Positions 1 to 6,638 of a stretch of 38,431 nucleotides of DNA are shown in pieces (position 1 is the first letter of the stretch; every line of letters begins with the position of its first letter). Source of the stretch: a virus; the IMG/VR virus record IMGVR_UViG_3300010399_000025, positions 1 through 38,431 of that record. One strand, 5' to 3'. The notes under the pieces are model-generated. The model was given only the letters and a program-made list of their open reading frames with translations. It did not search any database and was not told the DNA's origin. The position numbers and the translations under genes are program-made.

Positions 1-123
1 CTTTGACTGTGAGAAGTCTGGTCTCAATGATCGTGGATTTCCAAGAAGATGTAACTCACCAGCGAGAAGATATGCCTATTGGTATAAGCGCGGAGAAGAC
101 AGTATAGCAAGACGTTACGTGGC
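1..123. repeat. Terminal direct overlap, left copy (equals 38309-38431)
   Basis: Bases 1-123 are identical to the last 123 bases of the window. The reading frame that enters at base 2 is the exact continuation of the gene starting at 37818, so joining the two copies restores one complete gene. This is what a circular molecule looks like after assembly; a short direct terminal repeat is the alternative, but a terminus in mid-gene is less natural. Confidence 0.95.
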
Positions 124-202
124 CATGAAAAAGAAAGGGTTACGACCAGAAGGGGAACTTCTAGGTCATTACGGAGTTGAAGACGAGAAGATTGATCAGT
201 AA
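2..202 (+). CDS. C-terminal part of the membrane protein gene that starts at 37818
   Basis: This is the last 66 codons and TAA stop (200-202) of the gene that begins at 37818 and crosses the circular junction; joined, the protein is 230 residues. This portion is basic and hydrophilic (Arg-rich near RRYAYWYKRGEDS, then MKKKGLRPEG) and follows the hydrophobic Gly/Ala-rich segment encoded at the other end of the window. The soluble C-terminus would lie on one side of the membrane. See the entry at 37818 for the N-terminal half. No function is recognised. Confidence 0.85.
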   Translation, partial: FDCEKSGLNDRGFPRRCNSPARRYAYWYKRGEDSIARRYVAMKKKGLRPEGELLGHYGVEDEKIDQ

Positions 203-233
203 GTATTGTATTTAATCACACCTAAGGAAATAT

Positions 234-956
234 ATGTCATCAGTTATATCCAGAATTATGATTGCACCAGTTTTGCTCTCAACTCTATTGGGCGCATCCA
301 ACTTCGCCAAGGCTTCGTCGGACAGGTCCGAGATTAGAAAAGAAAATATATTCCACGACCGAGGAGACGTTGTAACGCACGGAAAAAGTGGGTTCAAGGT
401 AAACGGTCAAAAAGTAAATAGCTTTGATCTGAGTGGAGATTTGAGGGGTGTTTCTTCTAAGAGAGACCTGAAGAATATCTTTGCCACAGGAAAAGCACTT
501 AGAGTGTCTAGAATAGGCAACAATTATGCTCTTGATACACAAAGTCGTGTAAAAGGTGGCGGACCTATCTCTGGCTATATCGCTTACTGGGTAACCAAAT
601 CATTGTGCTATGGTGGTCTAGCGGGCGCAGCTGGCGCAGGGTTAACAGCAGCCGCTGCTGTAGCTCTTCCAGCGGGAACAGTAGGAACAGCAATGGCTCC
701 TGCGATTGCTGCTTATGTTGGAGCAGCAGGAACAAACGCTGCCGTTGGTGCTGCTGCTGGAGCTGCTATGGCTGCACCAGGAGCAGCCTTGGTAGGAACC
801 GTGGTTGCTGGTAACGCAGCTGCTGCTACGGGCGTTGCTCTAGTAGCTGGAGAAGTTGCTACCACAGTAGCAGCGACAGGTGGAATTATTGCCTCAATAG
901 AAACAGCATCTCTTGGTGCTGGGCTATTCTTTAGCGGAATTCCATTCCTTCCTTGA
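234..956 (+). CDS. Secreted/membrane protein with long Gly/Ala-rich hydrophobic C-terminal half
   Basis: The 240-residue product begins with a likely signal peptide (about residues 1-27, ending in NFAKA). A charged, Lys/Arg-rich region of about 90 residues follows, then from about residue 125 a long Ala/Gly/Val/Thr-rich hydrophobic stretch with many small-residue repeats (GAAGAGLTAAAAVALPAG, AAVGAAAGAAMAAPGAA), ending in FFSGIPFLP. Such glycine-zipper-like segments occur in membrane-inserting peptides, internal virion proteins and some bacteriocins. AAGGA lies about 7 bases before the ATG at 234; a second ATG at 255 would give a shorter signal peptide. It sits 31 bp after the preceding gene, which has the same overall design. 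Function unknown; pore formation, lysis or membrane modification are inferences only. Confidence 0.8.
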   Translation: MSSVISRIMIAPVLLSTLLGASNFAKASSDRSEIRKENIFHDRGDVVTHGKSGFKVNGQKVNSFDLSGDLRGVSSKRDLKNIFATGKALRVSRIGNNYALDTQSRVKGGGPISGYIAYWVTKSLCYGGLAGAAGAGLTAAAAVALPAGTVGTAMAPAIAAYVGAAGTNAAVGAAAGAAMAAPGAALVGTVVAGNAAAATGVALVAGEVATTVAATGGIIASIETASLGAGLFFSGIPFLP

Positions 957-969
957 GACTATAATCATC

Positions 970-992
970 GGGTAGGGGCTTATCTCCTACCC
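970..992. other. Intergenic stem-loop
   Basis: GGGTAGG (970-976) pairs with CCTACCC (986-992) around a 9-base loop between the Gly/Ala-rich protein gene and the small membrane protein gene. No T run follows, so it is more likely an RNA-stability or weak pause element than a terminator. Confidence 0.5.
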
Positions 993-1011
993 TTACAATA
1001 AAGGCGTAGCA

Positions 1012-1191
1012 ATGTTTAAATCACCAATGTGGAAAGCATTTGCAATATTGATGGTCAATATTGTCATTTTGAGGCTAATAGAAGCTTATTTTCTGTATCC
1101 CTATTTAACCCATGGGCTTTTTAAGTTTCTTTACCAGATATGCGTAGGCGCTTGGTCAGGTTATTGCACTCATATAATATTGAGAAAATAA
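1012..1191 (+). CDS. Small two-helix membrane protein (holin-like in size)
   Basis: A 59-residue ORF starting MFKSPMWKAFAILMV, last in the + strand cassette. Two hydrophobic stretches are visible (about residues 9-31 and 36-57), separated by a short turn containing PYLTHG, with a basic end (LRK). An AAAGG element lies about 8-10 bases before the ATG, and the stop is followed within 30 bp by a strong hairpin, so this is the last gene of the transcript. Size and topology would suit a class II holin, but holins share little sequence and no endolysin is next to it, so the role is an inference. Confidence 0.6.
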   Translation: MFKSPMWKAFAILMVNIVILRLIEAYFLYPYLTHGLFKFLYQICVGAWSGYCTHIILRK

Positions 1192-1218
1192 AAGCGCTAT
1201 GGTTGGATGACACTGCTT

Positions 1219-1270
1219 ACACAAGAAGGACCGGGATTCTCATAGGATGGGACCCCGGTCCTTCTTGTGT
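1219..1270 (+). terminator. Strong hairpin terminator between convergent genes
   Basis: ACACAAGAAGGACCGGG (1219-1235) is perfectly complementary to 1254-1270 (17-bp stem, 18-base loop), followed by TTTT on the + strand. It ends the + strand membrane cassette and lies 16 bp beyond the end of the - strand scaffold-like gene. The stem also forms on the - strand transcript, but without a T run there. Confidence 0.85.
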
Positions 1271-1285
1271 TTTGAGGGTAGGCAA

Positions 1286-2143
1286 TTAATAACCTTTACG
1301 AGCAGCCTGCATCTCTTTCAATAACTGAGCCTTCAGGTCATCAGTAAGTCCTGAAGCAAACGCATTCGCTCTTGATAACGCATTATCTCCTTGTTGTGGA
1401 GACAGGCTAGTTACCGGTCTTGGCTTAGCCACATTCTTACTTACCTGAGCCTTTTCAGAAGCGAATGGAGACTCTTGGAAGATGCCGAATTTCTTGATCA
1501 AAGTATAAGCAGAGACCGCTTTAGTGTACAGATCTTCGTTGGTGTATAACGAGCGAGCGATCTCCGGGTATGCTTCATTAAGCATGGCAATATTGTCCGG
1601 AGTGACCACTTTATCAAAGTCCTGGAACTTCTGCTTGAGCGCGTATTCTGTTCGTTCCTGAGCGGTTTGTGATTCGTATCTTGAAAGACGCTCTTCTAGC
1701 TGCTTTATTTTGCTTTGAGCCTTCTTCTGGATCTTGGAAATGTGTTTTCCCTCCACCAGATCATCAGCACCAAGGGTAACATCCTCCTCTTCCTCCTGTT
1801 CTTGAGCTTGGGAAGCTGGTCTAGATCTCCCTTCTAATTCTGCGATCTTGCGCATCAGTTCATCACGCTCAGCTTCTGCTTTGAGCTTAGCTTCACGTAA
1901 GGTCTTAAAAGAAGCTTGGGGATCGTACTGAGGTTTAGGAGGTTCCTGAACTTCAGGTTGAGGCTCTTGGGGTTCAGAATCTGGCATGGGAGAAGAGACT
2001 TGTTCCTTAACTTCTTCTGTCTCTTGCTCTGGTGCTGCTTCCTGTTCTACAGGTTCAGGTTCTATAGGTTGTTGATCGATCTGTTCCAACTGAGCTTTGT
2101 CACGGATGGGATTACCATTTCGATCATACTTGATTTCAAACAT
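1286..2143 (-). CDS. Putative capsid scaffolding protein
   Basis: The product is 285 residues, very rich in Glu, Gln and Pro in the first 75 residues. It then has a heptad-like charged helix (about 80-115), a second coiled-coil-like helix (about 145-175), and a basic C-terminus ending MQAARKGY. An acidic, disordered N-terminus with central coiled coils and a short basic C-terminal capsid-binding tail is the usual design of tailed-phage scaffolding proteins. On the circular map it is the next - strand gene upstream-to-downstream from the portal side toward the capsid gene, but about 3 kb of + strand cassette and leader separates it from the capsid start at 36568. The assignment rests on composition and context, not on a recognised motif. 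Confidence 0.6.
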   Translation of the reverse strand: MFEIKYDRNGNPIRDKAQLEQIDQQPIEPEPVEQEAAPEQETEEVKEQVSSPMPDSEPQEPQPEVQEPPKPQYDPQASFKTLREAKLKAEAERDELMRKIAELEGRSRPASQAQEQEEEEDVTLGADDLVEGKHISKIQKKAQSKIKQLEERLSRYESQTAQERTEYALKQKFQDFDKVVTPDNIAMLNEAYPEIARSLYTNEDLYTKAVSAYTLIKKFGIFQESPFASEKAQVSKNVAKPRPVTSLSPQQGDNALSRANAFASGLTDDLKAQLLKEMQAARKGY

Positions 2144-2156
2144 ATCTCGTCCTTTT

Positions 2157-2639
2157 TTAAACGATAATGAGTGGGCTATCTACGTGCTCTCCGTTTAATC
2201 TTTTTGCTTTCTTCATGAGTTCGCCGTCTGCGAAATCCATCACAAACCTGAGTAAGTCATGCTGAGATTCTGGTAGGTAGAGGGCGTCCTTGAGCATGAG
2301 CTTACAGGTGCCTCGGTCAGGAATGACCCACAAGAACTCAAAGCCATCATGCTCCTTGAAGTATTTATAGACGGCCTGGTCATAGTCGGGAGTGGGACAG
2401 GAAGTTCTGTGTAGGAAGTAATGGCGTAGGACATTGGGAAGAAGGCGCTCTTTCTTCGTGATAACTACTACGTAGAAATCACCCTGATACTGCTTCTTGC
2501 CACGCTCTAAGCAGTCATTGAAGTTGGCTTCATACTCTTTGTGGATTTCACGTTCTAATTCGATGGGGCTTTGTGCAACGGTGTCTTGGGCGGCAAGCTC
2601 TGTTGCCAGCTTGCCTACCGTAACTTTTTTTTTGCTCAT
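2157..2639 (-). CDS. Conserved-looking virion-region protein, function unknown
   Basis: The product is 160 residues from the ATG at 2639 (GGGAG lies 5-6 bases upstream; an in-frame TTG directly before it is less likely). The N-terminus is basic (MSKKKVTVGKL), followed by a compact soluble domain with HRTSCPTPDYDQAVYKYF and FLWVIPDRGTCKLM segments. There is no signal peptide or membrane segment. It lies just upstream of the scaffold-like gene in the same direction and its stop is 14 bp before that start, so the two are probably co-transcribed and this is probably a head-assembly or virion-associated protein. Confidence 0.65.
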   Translation of the reverse strand: MSKKKVTVGKLATELAAQDTVAQSPIELEREIHKEYEANFNDCLERGKKQYQGDFYVVVITKKERLLPNVLRHYFLHRTSCPTPDYDQAVYKYFKEHDGFEFLWVIPDRGTCKLMLKDALYLPESQHDLLRFVMDFADGELMKKAKRLNGEHVDSPLIIV

Positions 2640-2706
2640 CAATACTCCCTTTGGATGCTTCTCAAATGGCTATTGCTACATAGTTCATATCTGGTATACT
2701 AACCAC

Positions 2707-3219
2707 ATGAAGAACTGTAAAAATTGCCAAATATCCTTTATTACTACTAAAGACAGAACCCTTTTTTGTTCTCATAAGTGTCAAGGAGTCTTTAATCTTA
2801 AAAACAGGAAACCTGTATTTAGAAAAAAGACCGGCGAAGAGCTTGAGTGCAAAACTTGCAAGACCATTTTCTATGCTCCTCGGTATCGAGTAATAACAGG
2901 TAAAGTTAAATACTGTTCCCGTTCCTGTTTGGCCAAGGATCTCTTGCCTGACTATGAAGTATTTAGATTTAAACCATCCAATAAACCACATCATCGATAT
3001 AAGACCATATGGATTGACGGTAAACAGAAACGACTGCATAGACATATCATGGAAGAACACTTGGGTAGGAAACTGGAAAGTTGGGAACATGTTCACCATA
3101 TTAATGATGACTCTTTCGATAACAGGTTAGAAAATCTTCAACTACTCTCCAATTCTGAACATCAAAAATTAGAGCATAAGCATCGCAAGAAGCTTATTTC
3201 TTCTTCTTTGGTATCTTAG
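2707..3219 (+). CDS. HNH homing-type endonuclease with N-terminal zinc fingers
   Basis: The product is 170 residues. Two CxxC-type zinc-binding modules are visible (C4/C7/C21/C25 and C48/C51/C70/C74), then a C-terminal HNH domain with the pattern H..R...HLGR.L...E.VHHIN.D..DNR..NL (H130, H131 and N133 in the core; N139 and N143 region). This is the architecture of free-standing HNH endonucleases common in phage genomes. It lies on the opposite strand to all its neighbours between two virion genes, and its 3' end overlaps the 3' end of the Lys-rich protein gene by 26 bp, as expected of an inserted mobile gene. No strong ribosome binding site is seen before 2707. It could be a selfish homing gene or a packaging accessory nuclease; the former is favoured by its position. 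Confidence 0.88.
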   Translation: MKNCKNCQISFITTKDRTLFCSHKCQGVFNLKNRKPVFRKKTGEELECKTCKTIFYAPRYRVITGKVKYCSRSCLAKDLLPDYEVFRFKPSNKPHHRYKTIWIDGKQKRLHRHIMEEHLGRKLESWEHVHHINDDSFDNRLENLQLLSNSEHQKLEHKHRKKLISSSLVS

Positions 3220-3568
3220 CTCCAGCTTTTCTTGATTCAGAAATTCCTATTGCAAGAGCTTGCTTACGGCTACTTACACGTGGTCCTTTTTTGCTCCCAC
3301 TATGCAGTTCTCCGTGCTTGAATTCTCTCATAACTTTTTCGACTTTAGATTTGCCCGCAGACGAATGTTTTTTCTTTTTGTGGACCTTGGCCTTGGGCAT
3401 ATGCTTTTCGTGTTTCTTAGAGCGCTCTTTTTTGTGCTCTGCTTTTTCTACGGCCTTATGGACCTTCTCTTCTTTGTGGCTAAGTTTCTCTTCTTTTGCA
3501 AAGAGCTTGTGCTTAGCTTTATGCAGCCGCTCGTCTTTCTTTTCGAGCTTCTTCACCATCTTTTTCAT
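3194..3568 (-). CDS. Lys-rich basic protein with C-terminal DUF6496-like domain
   Basis: The product is 124 residues. Residues 1-75 are a highly charged Lys/Glu/His helix with KKxE and HK repeats (histone-like composition). Residues 76-120 carry a motif known from DUF6496 proteins: V..VM.EFK.GEL.SGSK....SRKQA.AIG.SE.RKAGAK. AAGGAAG precedes the ATG at 3568. It sits in the virion module between the C1q-like gene and the inserted HNH gene, whose 3' end it overlaps. A DNA-condensing or virion-packaged nucleoid protein is a reasonable inference, but the biochemical role of DUF6496 is not known to me. Confidence 0.8.
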   Translation of the reverse strand: MKKMVKKLEKKDERLHKAKHKLFAKEEKLSHKEEKVHKAVEKAEHKKERSKKHEKHMPKAKVHKKKKHSSAGKSKVEKVMREFKHGELHSGSKKGPRVSSRKQALAIGISESRKAGAKIPKKKK

Positions 3569-3589
3569 TACACTTCCTTTTATGTAAGA

Positions 3590-3609
3590 GGAGGCCCGTG
3601 AAGGCCCCC
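3590..3609 (-). terminator. GC-rich intercistronic stem-loop
   Basis: Read on the - strand, GGGGGCC pairs with GGCCTCC (7 bp including one G-T wobble) around a 6-base loop, between the C1q-like gene and the Lys-rich gene. The design closely matches the hairpin at 34380-34397. The following T run is poor (TCTTACAT), so it may be a weak terminator or processing site. Confidence 0.5.
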
Positions 3610-3622
3610 AGTTTTAATTGTT

Positions 3623-4522
3623 CTAGAATTGGCAAGAGTCACAAGGCATTGGCGCGCCTGGAACTGGTGGCACTAATGGTTGGCATGGAGTCACAACTGG
3701 ACTACATGGCACTGTAACGACTGGGCATTGGATACATGCACCGCCAGAGCTGCTGCTAGACAGAGCTGACATGAATATGATCTTAAAGAGGGAGTTACCG
3801 TCTTCTATACCAGCGCCTACAATGTCCACGGTTCCTACTACAGGAACGCCATTTCCACCCAAGATGTCGTACTTCATGGTAACTACATCACCTTTTTGCA
3901 GGGTGATTAAGCTACTTAGAATTACTCTTTGATCATTGAGGAAACTTAGGAACGGAGAGAATGATTCTCGAACCAAGATAGCGTTTACGTATATTTCAGC
4001 GTTCGCTACCGGTGTTCCTAAAATTGGACCATTAGTAGGTTGAACATTCGTCACGTTCACCTTAAACGTCATCATGTAGTAACCAGCGGAAGGAGCTGTA
4101 TAGCTCGTGTTAGGAGAAAGAGAGACGTTGTTATTAGGATCATCGACTATATTATTAAAGTTCAAGAAGGAGCCTAAGGTATAGGTCGTATCTACGCTGT
4201 AGTTCACTGTTGCGCGGAACTTTGTGAATGGTTGTAGATTGCTCACGGTGAGATCATCAACACAAAGTTTGTTAATGGTTCCTTCCTTTGCACACAGGCT
4301 ATTAGCACCAAGCATATTTGCTGATACTGAGCCTGCCTGTATAGCACCTGGAACACACAGGTTATTAGCTACTTCATTTTCGACATTAAGATTCTTAGCC
4401 CACACAGACTGTGCGCAGATGTTGTCAGAAATTACTTGCTGAATCTTGCCGCAATCCGTCTTCATACATTTTACACAAAGACAATCAAGACTAAGGCAAT
4501 TTGAACTACATAACGACGCCAT
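3623..4522 (-). CDS. Cys-rich protein with C1q/TNF-like jelly-roll domain, probable virion decoration or fibre
   Basis: The product is 299 residues. The N-terminal 90 residues contain regularly spaced Cys-containing repeats (LCSSNCLSLDCLCVKC, then N.LC, NSLCA, NKLCV about every 15-20 residues). Residues ~97-255 resemble a C1q-like beta-sandwich (FRATVNYSVDTTYTLGSF ... YTAPSAGYYMMTFKVNV ... AEIYVN ... GDVVTMKYD). The last 45 residues are Ser/Gly then Pro/Cys-rich (CIQCPVVTVPCSPVVTPC). Cysteines are unusual in phage structural proteins and suggest metal or disulfide stabilisation. GAGGT lies 6-8 bases before the ATG. It lies among virion genes; decoration or host-adhesion is inferred from the fold. 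Confidence 0.7.
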   Translation of the reverse strand: MASLCSSNCLSLDCLCVKCMKTDCGKIQQVISDNICAQSVWAKNLNVENEVANNLCVPGAIQAGSVSANMLGANSLCAKEGTINKLCVDDLTVSNLQPFTKFRATVNYSVDTTYTLGSFLNFNNIVDDPNNNVSLSPNTSYTAPSAGYYMMTFKVNVTNVQPTNGPILGTPVANAEIYVNAILVRESFSPFLSFLNDQRVILSSLITLQKGDVVTMKYDILGGNGVPVVGTVDIVGAGIEDGNSLFKIIFMSALSSSSSGGACIQCPVVTVPCSPVVTPCQPLVPPVPGAPMPCDSCQF

Positions 4523-4572
4523 AAGGCACCTCTAAATTAAAGCGAACTCAGCCTAATATAACAACGAGCACT

Positions 4573-4890
4573 TCAGCCCTCCCTTTTTGATTTGTTTCTC
4601 TTTTCATGACGTTTTTTCAGCTCGGGATACATCTTATAAACCTTAGACCTAATACCAGCAGGATTAGGAGCAAAGTGGGCACGAGCAAGTGCATTACGAG
4701 CGTGAGCAAGGTCAGGTATTGGAAAGGAGTATTTGTTCGCTCCTCCCGATGCGCCTGCAAAGTCCTTAGGCTTAACACCTTTGTATTTGCCTGCATTAGA
4801 AGAACCCTTTTTCTTGCGCATATTTTCTTCAGCGCCCTTAGGGACCTTCACCCCTTTGGCAACCGTTACTTTCTTCTCTTTTTTCTTCAT
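4573..4890 (-). CDS. Small Lys-rich protein with DUF6582-like C-terminal motif
   Basis: The product is 105 residues from the ATG at 4890 (AGGA about 8 bases upstream; a GTG one codon earlier is also in frame). The N-terminal 40 residues are strongly basic. Residues 55-92 read FPIPDLAHARNALARAHF..NPAGIRSKVYKMYP, a motif shared with DUF6582-type phage proteins (IPD..HARNAL.R). The C-terminus is again Lys/Arg-rich. It lies 10 bp after the peptidase gene. It could bind DNA or be a packaged basic protein; the family function is not established. Confidence 0.75.
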   Translation of the reverse strand: MKKKEKKVTVAKGVKVPKGAEENMRKKKGSSNAGKYKGVKPKDFAGASGGANKYSFPIPDLAHARNALARAHFAPNPAGIRSKVYKMYPELKKRHEKRNKSKREG

Positions 4891-4899
4891 CACAAGTCC

Positions 4900-5724
4900 T
4901 TAGGTATGCAGCCATTGAACAGAGAAAGACTTTCCATCAGCAGAAAGGACAGATGCTACAGCCTTGGAAACTCCGTTGTTGTCTACCATGTTGATACTGT
5001 CGTTCTGCCACGAATGATCGTTGATAGCACCCTCTTTACCGTTGATAACAGCTGTGCAGTTATACATGTGTGCTACACCGAAATCAGACAAGGGAAGTGT
5101 TGTCTTGAGCCACGGAGCTTCAACTATCCACTCTGCACACATACGCTCCATCAGAGATTGAGTTACCTGAGGTACAATGGTGTAGACCTTCTTGGTCATA
5201 TTAAAGATCTGTAAGATAAACAGATCCGCGTTGACCGGCATAAAGGTGTTAAGCGGGATGTAGGTTACTGACGCGCTTATCTGATCGCCAGGAGCAACCG
5301 GAAAGCCGACAATTTCATGGCTAGGAAGTGGATACATTTCCCACCATGCGTAATGGCTTTCTTGGTTGTTAGACCAGTCATGTTCGGTTCCTAACTGTTC
5401 TACACTAGGGCTTCCGTATCCATCGATACCGACCCAAAGGGAGCAGTTGGTGCTTGAAACACCGGAATTAATAACATGAGGGACAACCCAGGATCCAGAT
5501 ACCTTAGTAACGGTATAGTTAACGGGGCTGCGCAGATTGACGGCAGCAACATAACCACCCCAGTTGGGACTTGCAGATACAGCTTCCAGAAGATGCCTCG
5601 GCTTAACGCGAGAAGCACGTTCACGGGGTTTGCTGGTACAGGAAAGAAAGTGACAACCATCAATGACTGATGCTTGGGCTACGTTTGCTATAAGCGATAA
5701 GAATAAGACTAGTTTAAAGTTCAT
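4900..5724 (-). CDS. Secreted glutamic peptidase, G1 (eqolisin) family
   Basis: The product is 274 residues with a signal peptide (1-18, MNFKLVLFLSLIANVAQA), a short basic pro-region (about 20-50), then a G1-type beta-sandwich starting NWGGYVA (54-60). Family landmarks follow in order: GSWVVP (77-82), WVGIDGYGS (97-105), EQLGTE (109-114), YAWWEMYP (125-132), PGDQI (145-149) and CAEWIVEAP (196-204). The eqolisin catalytic pair is a Gln and a Glu; Q110 and E198 fall in the matching motifs, so the enzyme looks active. Characterised members are secreted acid proteases of fungi, with fewer bacterial homologues; a phage copy is unusual. AAAGGAG precedes the ATG. The neighbours are virion genes. It may act in the periplasm or outside the cell during lysis or adsorption, or modify a virion or host surface protein; these roles are inferred. 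Confidence 0.9.
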   Translation of the reverse strand: MNFKLVLFLSLIANVAQASVIDGCHFLSCTSKPRERASRVKPRHLLEAVSASPNWGGYVAAVNLRSPVNYTVTKVSGSWVVPHVINSGVSSTNCSLWVGIDGYGSPSVEQLGTEHDWSNNQESHYAWWEMYPLPSHEIVGFPVAPGDQISASVTYIPLNTFMPVNADLFILQIFNMTKKVYTIVPQVTQSLMERMCAEWIVEAPWLKTTLPLSDFGVAHMYNCTAVINGKEGAINDHSWQNDSINMVDNNGVSKAVASVLSADGKSFSVQWLHT

Positions 5725-5741
5725 ATATCTCCTTTAGAAAG

Positions 5742-5760
5742 GGGGAGGAGATACCTCCCC
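5742..5760 (-). other. GC-rich stem-loop before the peptidase gene
   Basis: On the - strand GGGGAGG and CCTCCCC form a 7-bp stem with a 5-base loop, immediately followed by CTTTCT and then the AAAGGAG ribosome binding site of the peptidase gene. It could be a weak terminator or an RNA processing element setting peptidase output. Confidence 0.5.
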
Positions 5761-5766
5761 AGCTTT

Positions 5767-5922
5767 TTATCGAGTTAACCGAGTCTCTTCGTAATTGAGT
5801 CGAGCAGCGATCTGCTTTTCATGCTGTGTCTTTTTGTGTTTTACGAGGTTCGCAGGAGTTCCGATGAGCTTGAACGCTATCTTAGTTCCCTTGTCCTTCA
5901 TCACACGTGGCATTAAAGGCAT
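5767..5922 (-). CDS. Small basic protein, unknown function
   Basis: The product is 51 residues from the ATG at 5922. GAGGAG lies 7 bases upstream, and the start is one base after the preceding stop codon (TAAGATG), which favours this start over the upstream in-frame ATGs. The sequence is basic and hydrophilic (MPRVMKDKGTKIAFKLIG, ending NYEETRLTR) with no membrane segment. Translational coupling to the upstream gene suggests a shared role in the virion module. Confidence 0.65.
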   Translation of the reverse strand: MPLMPRVMKDKGTKIAFKLIGTPANLVKHKKTQHEKQIAARLNYEETRLTR

Positions 5923-5923
5923 C

Positions 5924-6250
5924 TTATCTCTCCTCAGTTGCGTCATCGATGTAAGGAGAGGAATAGTACGGGTAATTCGCATACTGACGATGAATTGGTT
6001 TATTGGATAGGTTAGCCATAGCCTGCGCATCCTCTTTCACCATGCCACCATCTGCCATTTCCTGCCTACGTCGTGGATCAAGACCTGCATAGAAGTAACT
6101 TTGCATCTCTTCAACACGAGAAAGAGCACGATTACTGTATTGCTCGCCTTTAACTTCCAGGTTCTCATAGCGAACGCGAGACTCGGGGCGTCTTATTGCC
6201 CGTACACGCTTGCGCTTACTATCTTCGCCTGGTCTCATGATTAAAAGCAT
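5924..6250 (-). CDS. Small virion-region protein with QEMxDGGM motif
   Basis: The product is 108 residues. The N-terminal half is Arg-rich. Residues ~55-90 (YAGLDPRRRQEMADGGMV.ED.QA.ANL) match the next upstream gene's product (YAGYEGRRTQEMEDGGMI.ED.SA.ANL), so the two are paralogues. AAGGAG lies 6 bases before the ATG at 6250. It ends in an acidic tail (YIDDATEER). The pair lies directly downstream of the portal gene, which suggests small virion or assembly proteins. Confidence 0.72.
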   Translation of the reverse strand: MLLIMRPGEDSKRKRVRAIRRPESRVRYENLEVKGEQYSNRALSRVEEMQSYFYAGLDPRRRQEMADGGMVKEDAQAMANLSNKPIHRQYANYPYYSSPYIDDATEER

Positions 6251-6259
6251 AGAAGCTCC

Positions 6260-6526
6260 TTAGTACATTTCAGGGAATGGACCGCCTTTTTTGTCTTTAC
6301 TGTCTGATTTACGTTGATGGTCTACAGAAGCAATAGTGTCGTTAAGACCGTAAACTGCATAGTCATCAGCAGCTGGGTACGGCTTGATCATCACGTCTTG
6401 AGGAAGATTAGCAATTGCGCTTCTATCCTCACGGATCATTCCGCCATCTTCCATTTCTTGGGTTCTTCTGCCTTCGTAGCCAGCGTATGAACCTTGGCTA
6501 GGGGCTTTGTGGTAACGTTTTGCCAT
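6260..6526 (-). CDS. Small virion-region protein, paralogue of the 5924-6250 product
   Basis: The product is 88 residues from the ATG at 6526 (MAKRYHKAPSQGSYAGYEG; AAAGGTG lies 6-8 bases upstream). The longer reading frame from 6583 lacks support. It carries YAGYEGRRTQEMEDGGMIRE and SAIANLPQDVMIKPYP; this motif combination recurs in the neighbour and, from general knowledge, in small proteins of other environmental tailed phages. The C-terminus is Lys-rich then GGPFPEMY. It lies 112 bp downstream of the portal gene across a hairpin. Confidence 0.75.
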   Translation of the reverse strand: MAKRYHKAPSQGSYAGYEGRRTQEMEDGGMIREDRSAIANLPQDVMIKPYPAADDYAVYGLNDTIASVDHQRKSDSKDKKGGPFPEMY

Positions 6527-6606
6527 GGGTGGCACCTTTCGTAGAAACTGCAGACCTCTTATAGAGCTGCAAGGTTGAAACAATATCCTCTAACTACACA
6601 CGTTTC

Positions 6607-6630
6607 AGTCCGTGACATTTTGTCACGACT
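6607..6630 (-). other. Stem-loop after the portal gene
   Basis: CGTGACA (6611-6617) and TGTCACG (6621-6627) form a 7-bp stem with a 3-base loop, extended by AGT/ACT across one bulged base. It begins 9 bp beyond the portal stop. There is no T run, so an RNA-stability or processing role is as likely as termination. Confidence 0.55.
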
Positions 6631-6638
6631 TGAATTTC

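Noticed and set aside
605-814. Alternative-frame ORF inside the Gly/Ala-rich protein gene
   Set aside because: Ser/Cys/Arg-rich translation is the frame-shifted shadow of alanine/glycine codons.
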